Assembly: GCF_026183695.1 (NCBI RefSeq)
Contig: NZ_JAPFRD010000009.1
Coordinates: 186,001-250,000, forward strand
Direction: 5' to 3'
DNA from: Alteromonas aquimaris
Lineage (GTDB): Bacteria; Pseudomonadota; Gammaproteobacteria; Enterobacterales; Alteromonadaceae
Length of the DNA: 64,000 bases
How positions within the stretch are numbered: position 1 is the stretch's first letter; each line of letters begins with the position of its first letter. Below the pieces are notes generated by a model. It saw only the letters and a program-made list of their open reading frames with translations. It had not been told where the DNA came from and made no database searches. The translations under genes were made by a program, and so were the position numbers. Below, piece by piece: positions 9,407 through 18,201 of the stretch.

Positions 9407-9763
9407 ATGAGAGCCCCTGACATCCGCATTTCTGCCAAACCATTTATAGATCGTCAACATTTTCCCTATGGTTTTCGCAAATCAGGCGATTTTAGTATTG
9501 CCGAGTCTGATTTACTGACCCAATATGGCAAAAACCTGCTCGCATTTGAAAGCGGCGAATTAGCGCCTGAAACGGAAGACGAGAAACATTTCCTGGATTT
9601 TATTCAGGGGAAAACTGCTGCAACGAATGCGGTGGAAAAGGCGTGGCAAAAATATGTTCACCTTGCCCGCGGTAAAAAACATTTTTATACATTGCATAGT
9701 TCAGCCAGTAATCAATCCGATTATGATGAAGATTTCTCAGACGAGGAATTCGATGTAGCATAA
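9407..9763 (+). CDS. maoP: Macrodomain Ori protein MaoP (YifE, DUF413)
   Basis: 118 residues from the ATG at 9407; a GTG 12 bases upstream is in frame, but the GAGAG ribosome site is better placed for the ATG. The order FIDRQHFPYGFRKSGDFSI, ESGELAPETEDEKHF and AWQKYVHLARGKKHFYTL matches the MaoP/YifE family along its length, ending in the usual acidic tail (DYDEDFSDEEF). In E. coli MaoP works with the site maoS to constrain the Ori macrodomain of the chromosome. Its place next to hdfR is conserved. This suggests, but does not prove, an origin-proximal location. Confidence 0.9.
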   Translation: MRAPDIRISAKPFIDRQHFPYGFRKSGDFSIAESDLLTQYGKNLLAFESGELAPETEDEKHFLDFIQGKTAATNAVEKAWQKYVHLARGKKHFYTLHSSASNQSDYDEDFSDEEFDVA

Positions 9764-9787
9764 CACTCGCATATGCTTAGTCGGAAA

Positions 9788-9820
9788 AAGGCGAACCCGT
9801 TTACGAGTTCGCCTTATTTA
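9788..9820 (+). terminator. Intrinsic terminator of maoP
   Basis: Nine-bp stem AAGGCGAAC/GTTCGCCTT (9788-9796 with 9807-9815), 10-base loop, then a weak T/A tract (ATTTATAT). It lies 25 bases after the maoP stop codon. Confidence 0.65.
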
Positions 9821-9922
9821 TATGTGGTAGCGCTATGATCCTTCCTTAAATTTCCAACGAATGGAGTTAAAAAGCGTTTTTCCCTCTACACTTAGTAGAC
9901 GTAGGAAGTTTAAGGAATCGAT

Positions 9923-10657
9923 ATGTTAATTTCATTTAATCAACTTACCCACTTTGCTATTCATGCCACCGATGGTGACATTGGCGGATGTAAAGATATT
10001 CTGTTTGATGACCAGGATTTTGTTATTCGTTATTTTTATGCCGATACGAATACCTGGCTTCCACTGAGCCGCAAAGTCGTCCTACCCCCCATCGCCATTA
10101 TTAAACTGGAAACAGATGATAAGAAAATTCATGTCAACATGACGAGAAAAGAACTCAAGGACAGCCCATCGATTGATGAACACAAACCCGTCTCAAGAGA
10201 GTATGAAGAAACCTTATTTAAGTACTTCGGATACGGATATTATTGGATTGGGCCAGGAGCGTGGGGCGATTTTGCGCATCCAACAGAGTTAGCCAACGTC
10301 GACTTGGACAAAGCGCAACAAGATGGCCATACAAACGTGGTCAATCATTTGCGCGCATGCAGTGAAGTTCAGGGTTATGAAGTCGCCTTGGGAGAAGATG
10401 AAACCGGGCACGTTGAGGATTTCTTAATCGATCCTCAGAGCTGGCAAGTACAGTTAATTGTGATTGATACCCATAATTGGATGCCCAATGGCAAAAAATT
10501 TGTGATTGCTCCTTCCCACGTTGAAAAAATTGATTGGTCCTCACATAAAGTCGGCGTTAAATTAGATAAGGATGCGCTGCTTTCGCAGCCCGAAATTGAT
10601 ATGGATCGCATACAGGATGAATCATATATCGCTGAGTTAATGGCGCAGGTAAGGTAA
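9923..10657 (+). CDS. Two-domain PRC-barrel protein
   Basis: 244 residues, no signal peptide. Two PRC-barrel repeats are visible: residues about 1-75 (FAIHATDGDIGGCKDILFDD) and 145-225 (YEVALGEDETGHVEDFLIDP then WMPNGKKFVIAP). PRC barrels occur in ribosome maturation factors and in photosynthetic reaction-centre H subunits; stand-alone ones are often linked to stress or envelope responses. No catalytic site is evident. An AAGGA ribosome site precedes the ATG. Only 5 bases separate it from fumC, so the two genes are surely co-transcribed, though no functional link is known. Confidence 0.75.
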   Translation: MLISFNQLTHFAIHATDGDIGGCKDILFDDQDFVIRYFYADTNTWLPLSRKVVLPPIAIIKLETDDKKIHVNMTRKELKDSPSIDEHKPVSREYEETLFKYFGYGYYWIGPGAWGDFAHPTELANVDLDKAQQDGHTNVVNHLRACSEVQGYEVALGEDETGHVEDFLIDPQSWQVQLIVIDTHNWMPNGKKFVIAPSHVEKIDWSSHKVGVKLDKDALLSQPEIDMDRIQDESYIAELMAQVR

Positions 10658-10662
10658 GTGTC

Positions 10663-11994
10663 ATGAGCGATCAACATCTCTACCAAAAGCAAACAAGCTT
10701 AGCTGTTGAAAACTTTACTATCGGCAATACCCCTATGCCCGCCACGTTCATACAGGCGCTTGGATTTGTTAAAGCATCCTGTGCCCAGGTCAATAAAGAA
10801 TTGGGGTTACTTGACGACGATGTAGCCGAAGCAATCTGGGAAGCAGCCACCGCTGTCGGCCAGGGCGAATACTACGACCAATTTCCAGTCGATGTGTTTC
10901 AAACAGGTTCGGGTACAAGCACAAATATGAATGCGAATGAAGTTATCGCGTCGTTAGCCAGTGAGGCACTTTCCCGCGCAGTTCATCCCAACGATGATGT
11001 TAATAAGGGCCAAAGTTCAAATGACATTATTCCTACCACTATTCATGTGAGTGCACTTTGGCAATCCACTACAGTGTTACTCCCTGCAATCGACCGACTT
11101 ATTACGGCGATTGATGAAAAAGCAGATACCTTCGCCGACGTTATAAAAACAGGGCGAACTCATTTAATGGACGCCATGCCCATTAAATTATCCCAAGAAC
11201 TATCAGGCTGGCAGGCACAATTATATCTAGCAAAGAACCGTCTTACTGATACCCATGTCAGACTCAGTCAATTAGCCATAGGGGGAACGGCAGTAGGTAC
11301 AGGTATCAATACTCACGCTGAATTCGGAGCCAGAGTCGCATCCTGCCTCACCCAACAGCTGGGTATCACGTTTACGGTTACCGACAATCACTTCGCGGCT
11401 TTATCCTCGCAAGACACTGCCGTAGAATTTTCTGGCCAATTGAATACTTTAGCTGTGGCATTAATGAAAATTAGTAATGATTTACGTTGGATGAACAGCG
11501 GCCCATTAGCAGGTTTAGGCGAAATTGCGCTGACTAAATTACAAGCTGGCAGCAGTATTATGCCGGGTAAGGTGAATCCGGTCATTCCCGAAGCCGTGGC
11601 TATGGCTTGTGCTCAGGTAATGGGTTTACATACCGCCAATACGCTTGCTGGACAATCTGGTAACTTTCAATTAAATGTGATGTTGCCATTAATTGGCTTT
11701 AATCTGTTAACTGCCATTCAGCTACTTTCGCAAAGTTGTGACCATTTAGCCTCTAAAGCCATTTCTGAAATGACGGTGAACCAGCAACAGCTTAAAAAGG
11801 TGCTTGCCAAAAATCCTATTCTGGTGACCGCGCTTAATCAGCACATTGGATATGAAAAAGGTGCTGAAATAGCGAAGGAAGCCTACGATAGTGGTGAAGA
11901 TATTCTTACTGTAGCCGCGAAAATGACAGACTTCAGTGAAGATGAATTAAAACGTATCTTAGACCCTGCCAAACTCGTAAGCCCAGCAGGGTAA
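10663..11994 (+). CDS. fumC: Fumarate hydratase class II (FumC)
   Basis: 443 residues, somewhat shorter than E. coli FumC (467). It converts fumarate and malate reversibly in the TCA cycle and needs no iron-sulfur cluster, so it works under oxidative stress or iron limitation. The substrate-binding block GSGTSTNMNANEVIA, the segment KGQSSNDIIPTTIHV, the TGRTHLMDAMPI site and the signature loop GSSIMPGKVNPVIPE with its catalytic Ser are all intact. It follows the PRC-barrel gene by 5 bases and converges on the arsR-type gene. Confidence 0.95.
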   Translation: MSDQHLYQKQTSLAVENFTIGNTPMPATFIQALGFVKASCAQVNKELGLLDDDVAEAIWEAATAVGQGEYYDQFPVDVFQTGSGTSTNMNANEVIASLASEALSRAVHPNDDVNKGQSSNDIIPTTIHVSALWQSTTVLLPAIDRLITAIDEKADTFADVIKTGRTHLMDAMPIKLSQELSGWQAQLYLAKNRLTDTHVRLSQLAIGGTAVGTGINTHAEFGARVASCLTQQLGITFTVTDNHFAALSSQDTAVEFSGQLNTLAVALMKISNDLRWMNSGPLAGLGEIALTKLQAGSSIMPGKVNPVIPEAVAMACAQVMGLHTANTLAGQSGNFQLNVMLPLIGFNLLTAIQLLSQSCDHLASKAISEMTVNQQQLKKVLAKNPILVTALNQHIGYEKGAEIAKEAYDSGEDILTVAAKMTDFSEDELKRILDPAKLVSPAG

Positions 11995-12031
11995 AGCGCT
12001 AGCAGTAAGCTCACCCACAAGAAGGGGTGGA

Positions 12032-12358
12032 CTATGCCACCTCTTTTTGTTCACAAAAGAAGGAGTAAAGTAACGCTATTGTCTGCTCGATGCGACTATC
12101 TTTCAGGCTGTAATAGATGACTTGTCCGTCTCGACGGGTAGCCACCATTTTTGCTTCTCGTAATAGCGCTAAATGTTGGGATAAAACCGGTTGAGTCACT
12201 GGGATGCGGGTTAACAACTCTGAGACCGATAATTCGTTTTCAAGTAAAGAACACATCACCATAAGGCGGGTTTTATTGGCAAACTGCTTAATGAATCGCT
12301 CAGCACTAGATGCGTTGTCAAGCATTTCGCGGGTATCAATTGTATTGTCTAATTCCAT
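12032..12358 (-). CDS. ArsR-family repressor of the BigR/SqrR/YgaV persulfide-sensor type
   Basis: 108 residues from the ATG at 12358 (AAGAG ribosome site); a GTG at 12382 would add 8 residues. The helix-turn-helix (SVSELLTRIPVTQPVLSQHL) is followed by a beta wing (RRDGQVIYYSL). Two cysteines are placed as in BigR, SqrR and YgaV: C36 in helix 2 (VMCSLLE) and C102 in the last helix (YSFFCEQK). In that group they form a di- or tetrasulfide bridge in response to reactive sulfur, releasing DNA. The divergent gene encodes a rhodanese, a classic target. Sulfide/persulfide control is therefore a well-founded inference. Confidence 0.8.
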   Translation of the reverse strand: MELDNTIDTREMLDNASSAERFIKQFANKTRLMVMCSLLENELSVSELLTRIPVTQPVLSQHLALLREAKMVATRRDGQVIYYSLKDSRIEQTIALLYSFFCEQKEVA

Positions 12359-12479
12359 GATAAAACTCTTAGAAACCTGCACGTATTTCTGCTGCGAAAA
12401 ATGTAACCAGCAGAATAAAAATAGTTAAACCTATCGTATGATAATCAACCAGATATTTCGTTTACGCTATGAGGGAAAA

Positions 12480-12497
12480 TATAAGACGTTTCTTATA
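12480..12497. promoter_or_regulatory. Probable operator of the ArsR-type repressor
   Basis: A perfect inverted repeat TATAAGA-N4-TCTTATA, 38 bases before the rhodanese ATG and in the shared divergent promoter region. The size and AT-rich half-sites fit an ArsR-family dimer site. Confidence 0.55.
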
Positions 12498-12534
12498 GTA
12501 AACTTCACGCAAACCTTTATGGAGACACGTTTAC

Positions 12535-12888
12535 ATGATACTCAACATGCAGCAAAGATTGCAATCAATTTCACCGTTAGTTCGAAAAGTAACCGCCCAG
12601 GAAGCGGCGAAAGAATGCGCACAAAATAAGGGAACCGTTTTAGATGTGAGGGAGCCTGCCGAATGTGAAACTTCGCCAGTGAAAGCAAGCATCAACATTC
12701 CTCGCGGCGTGCTGGAAATGAAGATAATTGAAAAGTTTAAGGACCCTAACCATCCTTTTTACATACACTGCGCGTCAGGCGTAAGGGCACAATTAGCGGC
12801 GGAACAATTGATTCATATGGGTTACACAACGGTCAGCGCCATCACCTGCGATATTAAAACGCTTACCAGCGTTAACTTTTCTGACTAG
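12535..12888 (+). CDS. Single-domain rhodanese-like sulfurtransferase
   Basis: 117 residues, one rhodanese domain. The catalytic loop is IHCASGVRA with Cys79, and the usual LDVREPAE and NIPRGVLE motifs precede it. It would carry a persulfide on C79 and transfer it to an acceptor such as glutathione or cyanide. An in-frame ATG lies 12 bases downstream, but a GGAG site 10 bases before 12535 favours the first one. Divergent from the persulfide-sensor-type repressor, with an operator-like palindrome between, so induction by sulfide or polysulfide is likely. Confidence 0.85.
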   Translation: MILNMQQRLQSISPLVRKVTAQEAAKECAQNKGTVLDVREPAECETSPVKASINIPRGVLEMKIIEKFKDPNHPFYIHCASGVRAQLAAEQLIHMGYTTVSAITCDIKTLTSVNFSD

Positions 12889-12980
12889 ATCGCATTTATC
12901 CCCTATCGGAAATAATTCATGTCGTAGGACAGTTTGATATGGTGTACGCTGTTAAAAATCAATAAATATTACGTAGTATT

Positions 12981-13880
12981 ATGCCTAAAGCAACGTTAGA
13001 ACAATGGCGTATGTTTAAAGCTGTTGTTGATGCCGGGGGGTTCAATCAAGCCTCAAATGTGGTGCATAAAAGTCAGTCAAGCGTCCATCACGCTGTTAAC
13101 AAACTAGAAGAGACACTCGGGGTGGCTTTATTTGATAACGATGGACGCAAAATAAAGCTCACTGAAGAGGGAAAGTTACTGCTTTCGCGGGCCACTTGGC
13201 TGCTGGAAGAGGCTAAAAAATTAGAATCAGTTGCTCATGGTCTGCAGCATGGCGTCGAGAGCCAACTTCGCATCGCCGTTGATTTGATATTCCCAGCAGA
13301 TATTTTGCATGCAGTGCTCAATACCGTTTCTGCCCAATATCCCTATTTACGAATTGAATTAATCGAATCCGTGCTAAGTGGTGCGAACGCCTTACTAACT
13401 TCCGGCCAGGTGGATTTGGCAATATGTCCCTTCCCCTACCCTGATGGCTTTACCGAAGAATTATGTAATATAAATTTTATTGCTGTGGCCAGCCCTGATC
13501 ACCCATTAAGCCAGCAAAATAAGACATTGACGACCAAAGACTTAAAAACGTATCGTCAAATTGTGATACGAGACTCATCAAACGAAAGGAAGACAGATGC
13601 AGGTTGGTTAGGTGCGGAGCAACGTTGGACAGTCAGTCACATAAGTACATCAATAGAAATGATAAAAAAGGGTTTTGGCTTTGCCTGGCTTCCTGAAAAA
13701 TTGATAGAAAAATATTTGTCGGATAGCACCTTAAGAAAATTACCCCTCAAACAAGGAAGCAGTCGACAAGCTACGCTCTATTTATGCTTTGAAGATGGTG
13801 AACTCCTTGGCCCCGCCGCGCGTGAGTTCATAGGTAGACTGAGGTATGAATTAATGCAATTACAACAAATTGAGAGCTAG
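12981..13880 (+). CDS. LysR-family transcriptional regulator
   Basis: 299 residues. The winged helix-turn-helix (about 1-62; GGFNQASNVVHKSQSSVHHA) is followed by a LysR effector domain (95-290). It is related to the subgroup with long linker helices and no close, well-studied member that I can name. Neighbours (rhodanese upstream, GGDEF-EAL downstream) are on the same strand, but gaps of 92 and 232 bases make a common transcript uncertain. Target and effector are unknown. Confidence 0.8.
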   Translation: MPKATLEQWRMFKAVVDAGGFNQASNVVHKSQSSVHHAVNKLEETLGVALFDNDGRKIKLTEEGKLLLSRATWLLEEAKKLESVAHGLQHGVESQLRIAVDLIFPADILHAVLNTVSAQYPYLRIELIESVLSGANALLTSGQVDLAICPFPYPDGFTEELCNINFIAVASPDHPLSQQNKTLTTKDLKTYRQIVIRDSSNERKTDAGWLGAEQRWTVSHISTSIEMIKKGFGFAWLPEKLIEKYLSDSTLRKLPLKQGSSRQATLYLCFEDGELLGPAAREFIGRLRYELMQLQQIES

Positions 13881-13992
13881 TCAATTAGAGGAGTATCTCT
13901 ATTAAAACAAGGGAGGAATCATTGCACATTCAGACAGAAAGCGTTATAACAGGGACGTTGCCGTATAAAAATCAAAAATAAAGGCGCTTATC

Positions 13993-14103
13993 ATGTTCCC
14001 TAAGACGAAAACGGAATTCAAATCCCCCTATTTGTATATCCTGCGGGAAAGGTCAACAAACCCCGAAGTATTATTTATTCAGCCTTATATGGAAATTTGC
14101 TGA
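13993..14103 (+). CDS. Possible 36-aa leader ORF upstream of the GGDEF-EAL gene
   Basis: ATG at 13993 with an AAAGG site 8-9 bases upstream; the frame ends at 14103, 9 bases before the next start. The peptide (start MFPKTKTEFKSPYLYILRER) has no recognised family and no signal sequence. It could be a leader peptide or chance. Low confidence. Confidence 0.2.
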   Translation: MFPKTKTEFKSPYLYILRERSTNPEVLFIQPYMEIC

Positions 14104-14112
14104 GATCTCATT

Positions 14113-16005
14113 ATGCCTTCCAAACTTAGTCTTCTAAAAGAAAACAGCCAAATCAGAAAACGGATGTTAATCGGCTCTGTGGGTTTGACTCTTATAGTCA
14201 TTTCCATATTTTCCTATCTTGGCTCAGACATGTTATTGAACTTGGAATCACGACTTGCCCAACGTACATTTAATGGGCAATTAAGTGGAATTGCTCGGGT
14301 GCTCAATGAATATCCAGAATTAGTTCATGCTTCACTCCCGCAAGCTGAAAGTGAGTCTGCCCCCACGTTTTTATTGCCTGTTCAACGAGATTTGGTGGTG
14401 TTACTGGTTGGCAACCAAACCGTGTTCCGAAGTCCTACAAACGCACCATCCCTACCCCTTGATATCAACTTTATCAAACGCAGCCCCTTGGGTTTTACCT
14501 CAATCAGCAACGTGCCTGTCTTTATTAGCAAACAATGGTCAGATCAGCACAAGCAATACGTTACAGCCGTCTGGTTAGCCAAAAGTCAACATATTGCTAC
14601 CCGAGAGGTAATTAATCATCTTACATTGACGGCGATATTAACTTTTATGATTGCGGTTTGGGCGGCAGTCATCATTTCTGTTTTAGTAACCCGAAGATTT
14701 GAAAAGGCTAACCGTTTACTGCAAAAAATGGCACTGGTAGATGCATTGACTCATTTACCTAATCGAAATGCATTGTTAAACAGTGTGCGCGTAACGGGCA
14801 ATTCGGGAGCGTTATTCTTTATTGACTTAGATCGTTTCAAAGAGGTTAACGATGAGATGGGTCACGACGTTGGCGACAGTTTATTAATCGCATTTGCAAA
14901 GCGGTTAACGCAAATCGCTGGTGACAATGTCAGGGTGTACCGTAATCGTAGCGACGAGTTTGTGTTATGGCACCCGGACCTGGCGCAGAGCAATGCTAAT
15001 GAATGGGCTTTTTCCTTGCTGTATCAGTGTCGAAACGCGCTATCTATGCCAGACTACACATTTGAAGTGGGTTGTACAATTGGGGTAGCCTGCTTTCCAG
15101 AACATGGTAAAAACATTAGCATGTTATTGAAGAATGCTGAACATGCTATGCACAGAGCCAAGCAGCTTCGTCTAGGCATCGAAATTTACAATGATGCTCA
15201 TGAATACGGCTCAGGGCTCCAGGTTGCCTTGCGAAGCCAACTTTATCATGCATTGCAACAGCGCCAGTTTCATCTTTATTACCAACCTAAAGTTAGAATG
15301 GACTCTCAGGAAATGACGGGCGTCGAAGCTATCGTGCGCTGGCACCACCCTGATGAAGGCATGCTTTTACCAGCCTCATTTATCGACTTAGTGGAACAAA
15401 GCGGCATCATTCATTCCTTTACGCGTTATACGGTTGAAGAGGCGGTAAATCAGATCAAAATTTGGCAGAAGCAAGGTTTTGACGTACCCGTTTCAGTTAA
15501 TTTGTCAGCGTATAACCTACTCGATGATGCATTTATCGGGTTTATTGCAGATTTGTTGGCAAAAACAGGTGTGAGCCCCAGCCTGCTTGAATTCGAGTTG
15601 ACCGAAAGTGCCACCATGGTGGATATTGATGTTAGCAAAAAAATGATAAAAACGTTTAAAGAGATGGGAATTAAAACGTCTATCGATGACTTTGGCACAG
15701 GTATGAGTTCATTTGCTTACTTGCGAGAATTAGATATTCATACTGTCAAACTGGACCGTTCCTTTGTCAAAAATATTCATCAGATTGAAAAAGATGAACG
15801 CATCGTTGAGGGTATTGTCGCCTTGTGTCGCAGTTTATCTATTAATATCATTGCAGAAGGTGTTGAAACCGCGAGGCAGGCGGAAATATTACAAGGCTTG
15901 GATTGCCAGTTTGCACAAGGATTTTTATTTGGCAAACCCGTGCCGTCAGGCTTGGTGCATTCGTTACTCCCTTCTATGAAGTCATTAGCCACACAGCCCG
16001 TCTAA
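14113..16005 (+). CDS. Membrane GGDEF-EAL protein, probable c-di-GMP phosphodiesterase
   Basis: 630 residues. Two membrane helices (about 19-38 and 168-190) bracket a periplasmic sensor region. The GGDEF domain (about 200-360) has RSDEF instead of GGDEF near residue 279, so cyclase activity is unlikely, although the DLDRFKEVND motif remains. The EAL domain (370-620) carries EAI at about 402, plus conserved NLSAYN, ELTESATM, DDFGTGMSSFAYL, KLDRSF and IAEGVET motifs, so phosphodiesterase activity is plausible. It stands after a LysR gene and converges on exoD, an exopolysaccharide-related gene; a biofilm role would fit but is inference. Confidence 0.85.
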   Translation: MPSKLSLLKENSQIRKRMLIGSVGLTLIVISIFSYLGSDMLLNLESRLAQRTFNGQLSGIARVLNEYPELVHASLPQAESESAPTFLLPVQRDLVVLLVGNQTVFRSPTNAPSLPLDINFIKRSPLGFTSISNVPVFISKQWSDQHKQYVTAVWLAKSQHIATREVINHLTLTAILTFMIAVWAAVIISVLVTRRFEKANRLLQKMALVDALTHLPNRNALLNSVRVTGNSGALFFIDLDRFKEVNDEMGHDVGDSLLIAFAKRLTQIAGDNVRVYRNRSDEFVLWHPDLAQSNANEWAFSLLYQCRNALSMPDYTFEVGCTIGVACFPEHGKNISMLLKNAEHAMHRAKQLRLGIEIYNDAHEYGSGLQVALRSQLYHALQQRQFHLYYQPKVRMDSQEMTGVEAIVRWHHPDEGMLLPASFIDLVEQSGIIHSFTRYTVEEAVNQIKIWQKQGFDVPVSVNLSAYNLLDDAFIGFIADLLAKTGVSPSLLEFELTESATMVDIDVSKKMIKTFKEMGIKTSIDDFGTGMSSFAYLRELDIHTVKLDRSFVKNIHQIEKDERIVEGIVALCRSLSINIIAEGVETARQAEILQGLDCQFAQGFLFGKPVPSGLVHSLLPSMKSLATQPV

Positions 16006-16019
16006 ACGTTTGAGAACGT

Positions 16020-16625
16020 CTAATTTATCAGGGGTAAAAGATGATAACCCGCAGTAGCCAGACCAAATGTGGCGAGCGATAACCCGAGTAAGGCTACGGC
16101 TCCATCATCTGTGGCCATACCGATCGCCATGATTAATACCGCGAACGCTGGAACTAACCCCATGAACGGGACAAGCTCCAACGGGACCATCAAAATGCCA
16201 CAACATGCACAGGTCAGCGCAATGAAGGTCCTAAACAACGGCTGGCGAATAAACAACCACCTGGGAAAAAGAAAGCGGTCAATTTGTAATGCCGCAGGCT
16301 TAATCTTGGTGATGCCGGAATTAAGCGACACTTTGTCGATAGTAATTTGTTTGATGGCCGACGGTAGCCATGGATGACTCCTCGACAGTAAAACTTGCAA
16401 AGAAATAAGAAAAATAGTGATACCCGTTACCGTTGGTATACCCGGAATCGCACCAATGGGCGTCGCGCTGATAAATGCCGGTACCGCCAGCATTGCCCCG
16501 AAGCCCCGCTTTTCCACCAGATGCAGAAGTTCACCAAAGGTAACTTTGTCGGTGCTGCCTGACGTTTGCATACGCCCTAATAATTCGTATAGCGTCAATG
16601 AGCGTGATAGAGTTTCGCTATACAT
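16020..16625 (-). CDS. exoD: ExoD-family membrane protein
   Basis: 201 residues from the ATG at 16625, which has an AAGGAA ribosome site; an in-frame ATG at 16658 adds 11 residues with a poorer site. The ExoD signature GFGAMLAVPAFISATPIGAI and PGIPTVTGITIFLISLQ is clear, and four to five hydrophobic helices follow. ExoD was found in Sinorhizobium as needed for normal exopolysaccharide production, and its biochemical role is unknown. It converges with the GGDEF-EAL gene and is divergent from the sigma-54 activator operon. Confidence 0.8.
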   Translation of the reverse strand: MYSETLSRSLTLYELLGRMQTSGSTDKVTFGELLHLVEKRGFGAMLAVPAFISATPIGAIPGIPTVTGITIFLISLQVLLSRSHPWLPSAIKQITIDKVSLNSGITKIKPAALQIDRFLFPRWLFIRQPLFRTFIALTCACCGILMVPLELVPFMGLVPAFAVLIMAIGMATDDGAVALLGLSLATFGLATAGYHLLPLIN

Positions 16626-16854
16626 AGCTGATTCCTTGTCATCAATGTGCGGCAACATTCATTAACCCAATGTAACCAGAACTGGCGAGTAACATTTGTT
16701 ATGCGAGTTTCCTGCCAGGTTTGTTTTAGGATTAACAGTGGACTGCGCAAACACTTTTAGAATAAGCTACACAGAAGAAATTTATTGATCTTAACCTCCA
16801 CTTTGAATGTACATTTGTCATTCGTAGTTAAAACCATAATAAAAGGAAGTACCT

Positions 16855-18186
16855 GTGCTAACAGTATTACTCGTTGATGATGATCCAGAGTTCACCGACG
16901 TAGCCTGCACAATTATAGAATTCTTAGGTCATGAAGTCTTAACTGCCGGAAACTTACAGGAAGCGAGGGACTGGTTGGAAAAAGAACAGTTTGACCACGT
17001 TCTGCTCGACTTTATGCTTCCTGATGGTAGCGGCGTGCATTTGTTTGAAGAATTGGATCAGCTTGCCAAACGACCTCGTGTCACTCTTATTACTGGACAT
17101 CCGTCTGTACGTGGAATCATAAAAGGGTTATGTGGCCCCAATATCGATTATCTTGTCAAGCCTATCCAACGTGAAGAAATCGAAGCCGTTCTTGAAGGGA
17201 AAAAATCCTCGAAAGGGACAGGTGGATCAAATATTAAAAAGCATTTTGGGCACTTGATTGGCGAATCAGCCCAAATGAAAGAACTGTATAAACTCATTGA
17301 AAGAGTTAGTCGAACCAGCGCTAACGTTATGCTGTTAGGTGAAAGTGGTGTTGGTAAAGAGGTGGTAGCAGAATCCATTCATGAAGCATCCGAAGTGGAA
17401 GGACCGTATGTTGCGACAAACTGTGGAGCCTTCTCAAAAGAACTGATTGGCAGTGAATTATTTGGCCACGAAAAAGGGGCATTCACAGGCGCCGTGGGCC
17501 GAAAATCAGGTGTGTTTGAACAAGCTGAGGGCGGCACCCTGTTTCTTGACGAAATTACCGAGATGCCTATAGACATGCAGCCAAATTTGCTGCGGGTGTT
17601 GGAAAATAAAGTTGTTATTCGCGTCGGGGGCACTAAAACCATCCCTGTAGCATGTAGAGTGGTTTCGGCAACCAACCGCACCATGGAAGAAATTGCAGAA
17701 AGCAAAGTCTTGCGTGAAGATATTTATTTCCGTTTAGCCGTCTTTCCTATCACAATTCCTCCACTACGCGAGCGCAAAGAAGATATCCCGTTATTGGCAA
17801 CCTACTTTATCGATGAACTGAATAAAGAGAATGACACCCGATTTGAATGGGATGAGAGTCAACTTGATATGCTTACTGCGTACGATTGGCCTGGCAATGT
17901 CCGTGAATTGCGTCATTTTGTTCACCGTGCTGCTATCATGAGCGATCCGGACAAGACAGAATTAGAGCTGCCTAAAACCATTGAATCGCCTTTTGCTAAG
18001 AAACAATCTACTACCCCAGCACTGCAAGCGGGCAGAACCATAGAAGACGTAGAAAAAGAGCTTATTTACGCAACATTAGAGAAAGTCAACGGAAACAAAA
18101 CCTTAGCAGCTGAGATGCTAGGCATTAGTACCAAGACACTATACAATCGGTTACACGCTTACGGCGACCTGAGTAAAGAAGAATAA
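16855..18186 (+). CDS. Sigma-54-dependent response regulator (NtrC family)
   Basis: 443 residues, GTG start with an AAGGAAG ribosome site. A receiver domain (1-120) has the acidic DDD cluster at 8-10, phosphoacceptor Asp near 52 (LLDFMLP) and KP near 103. The AAA+ domain (about 138-365) has Walker A GESGVGKE at 162-169, the sigma-54-contacting GAFTGA loop near 208, and Walker B GGTLFLDEI. A Fis-type helix-turn-helix (LAAEMLGISTKTLYNRL) ends it. It is a complete activator of RpoN polymerase. It heads an operon of kinases and receivers and lies just upstream of several genes with sigma-54-like promoters. Confidence 0.93.
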   Translation: MLTVLLVDDDPEFTDVACTIIEFLGHEVLTAGNLQEARDWLEKEQFDHVLLDFMLPDGSGVHLFEELDQLAKRPRVTLITGHPSVRGIIKGLCGPNIDYLVKPIQREEIEAVLEGKKSSKGTGGSNIKKHFGHLIGESAQMKELYKLIERVSRTSANVMLLGESGVGKEVVAESIHEASEVEGPYVATNCGAFSKELIGSELFGHEKGAFTGAVGRKSGVFEQAEGGTLFLDEITEMPIDMQPNLLRVLENKVVIRVGGTKTIPVACRVVSATNRTMEEIAESKVLREDIYFRLAVFPITIPPLRERKEDIPLLATYFIDELNKENDTRFEWDESQLDMLTAYDWPGNVRELRHFVHRAAIMSDPDKTELELPKTIESPFAKKQSTTPALQAGRTIEDVEKELIYATLEKVNGNKTLAAEMLGISTKTLYNRLHAYGDLSKEE

Positions 18187-18201
18187 TAAGAGGGTTTCAA
18201 C

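Noticed and set aside
9821-9922. Sigma-54-like site TGG...AAAAAGCG before the PRC-barrel gene
   Set aside because: GG and GC are 9 rather than 10 bases apart, which sigma-54 promoters do not tolerate.
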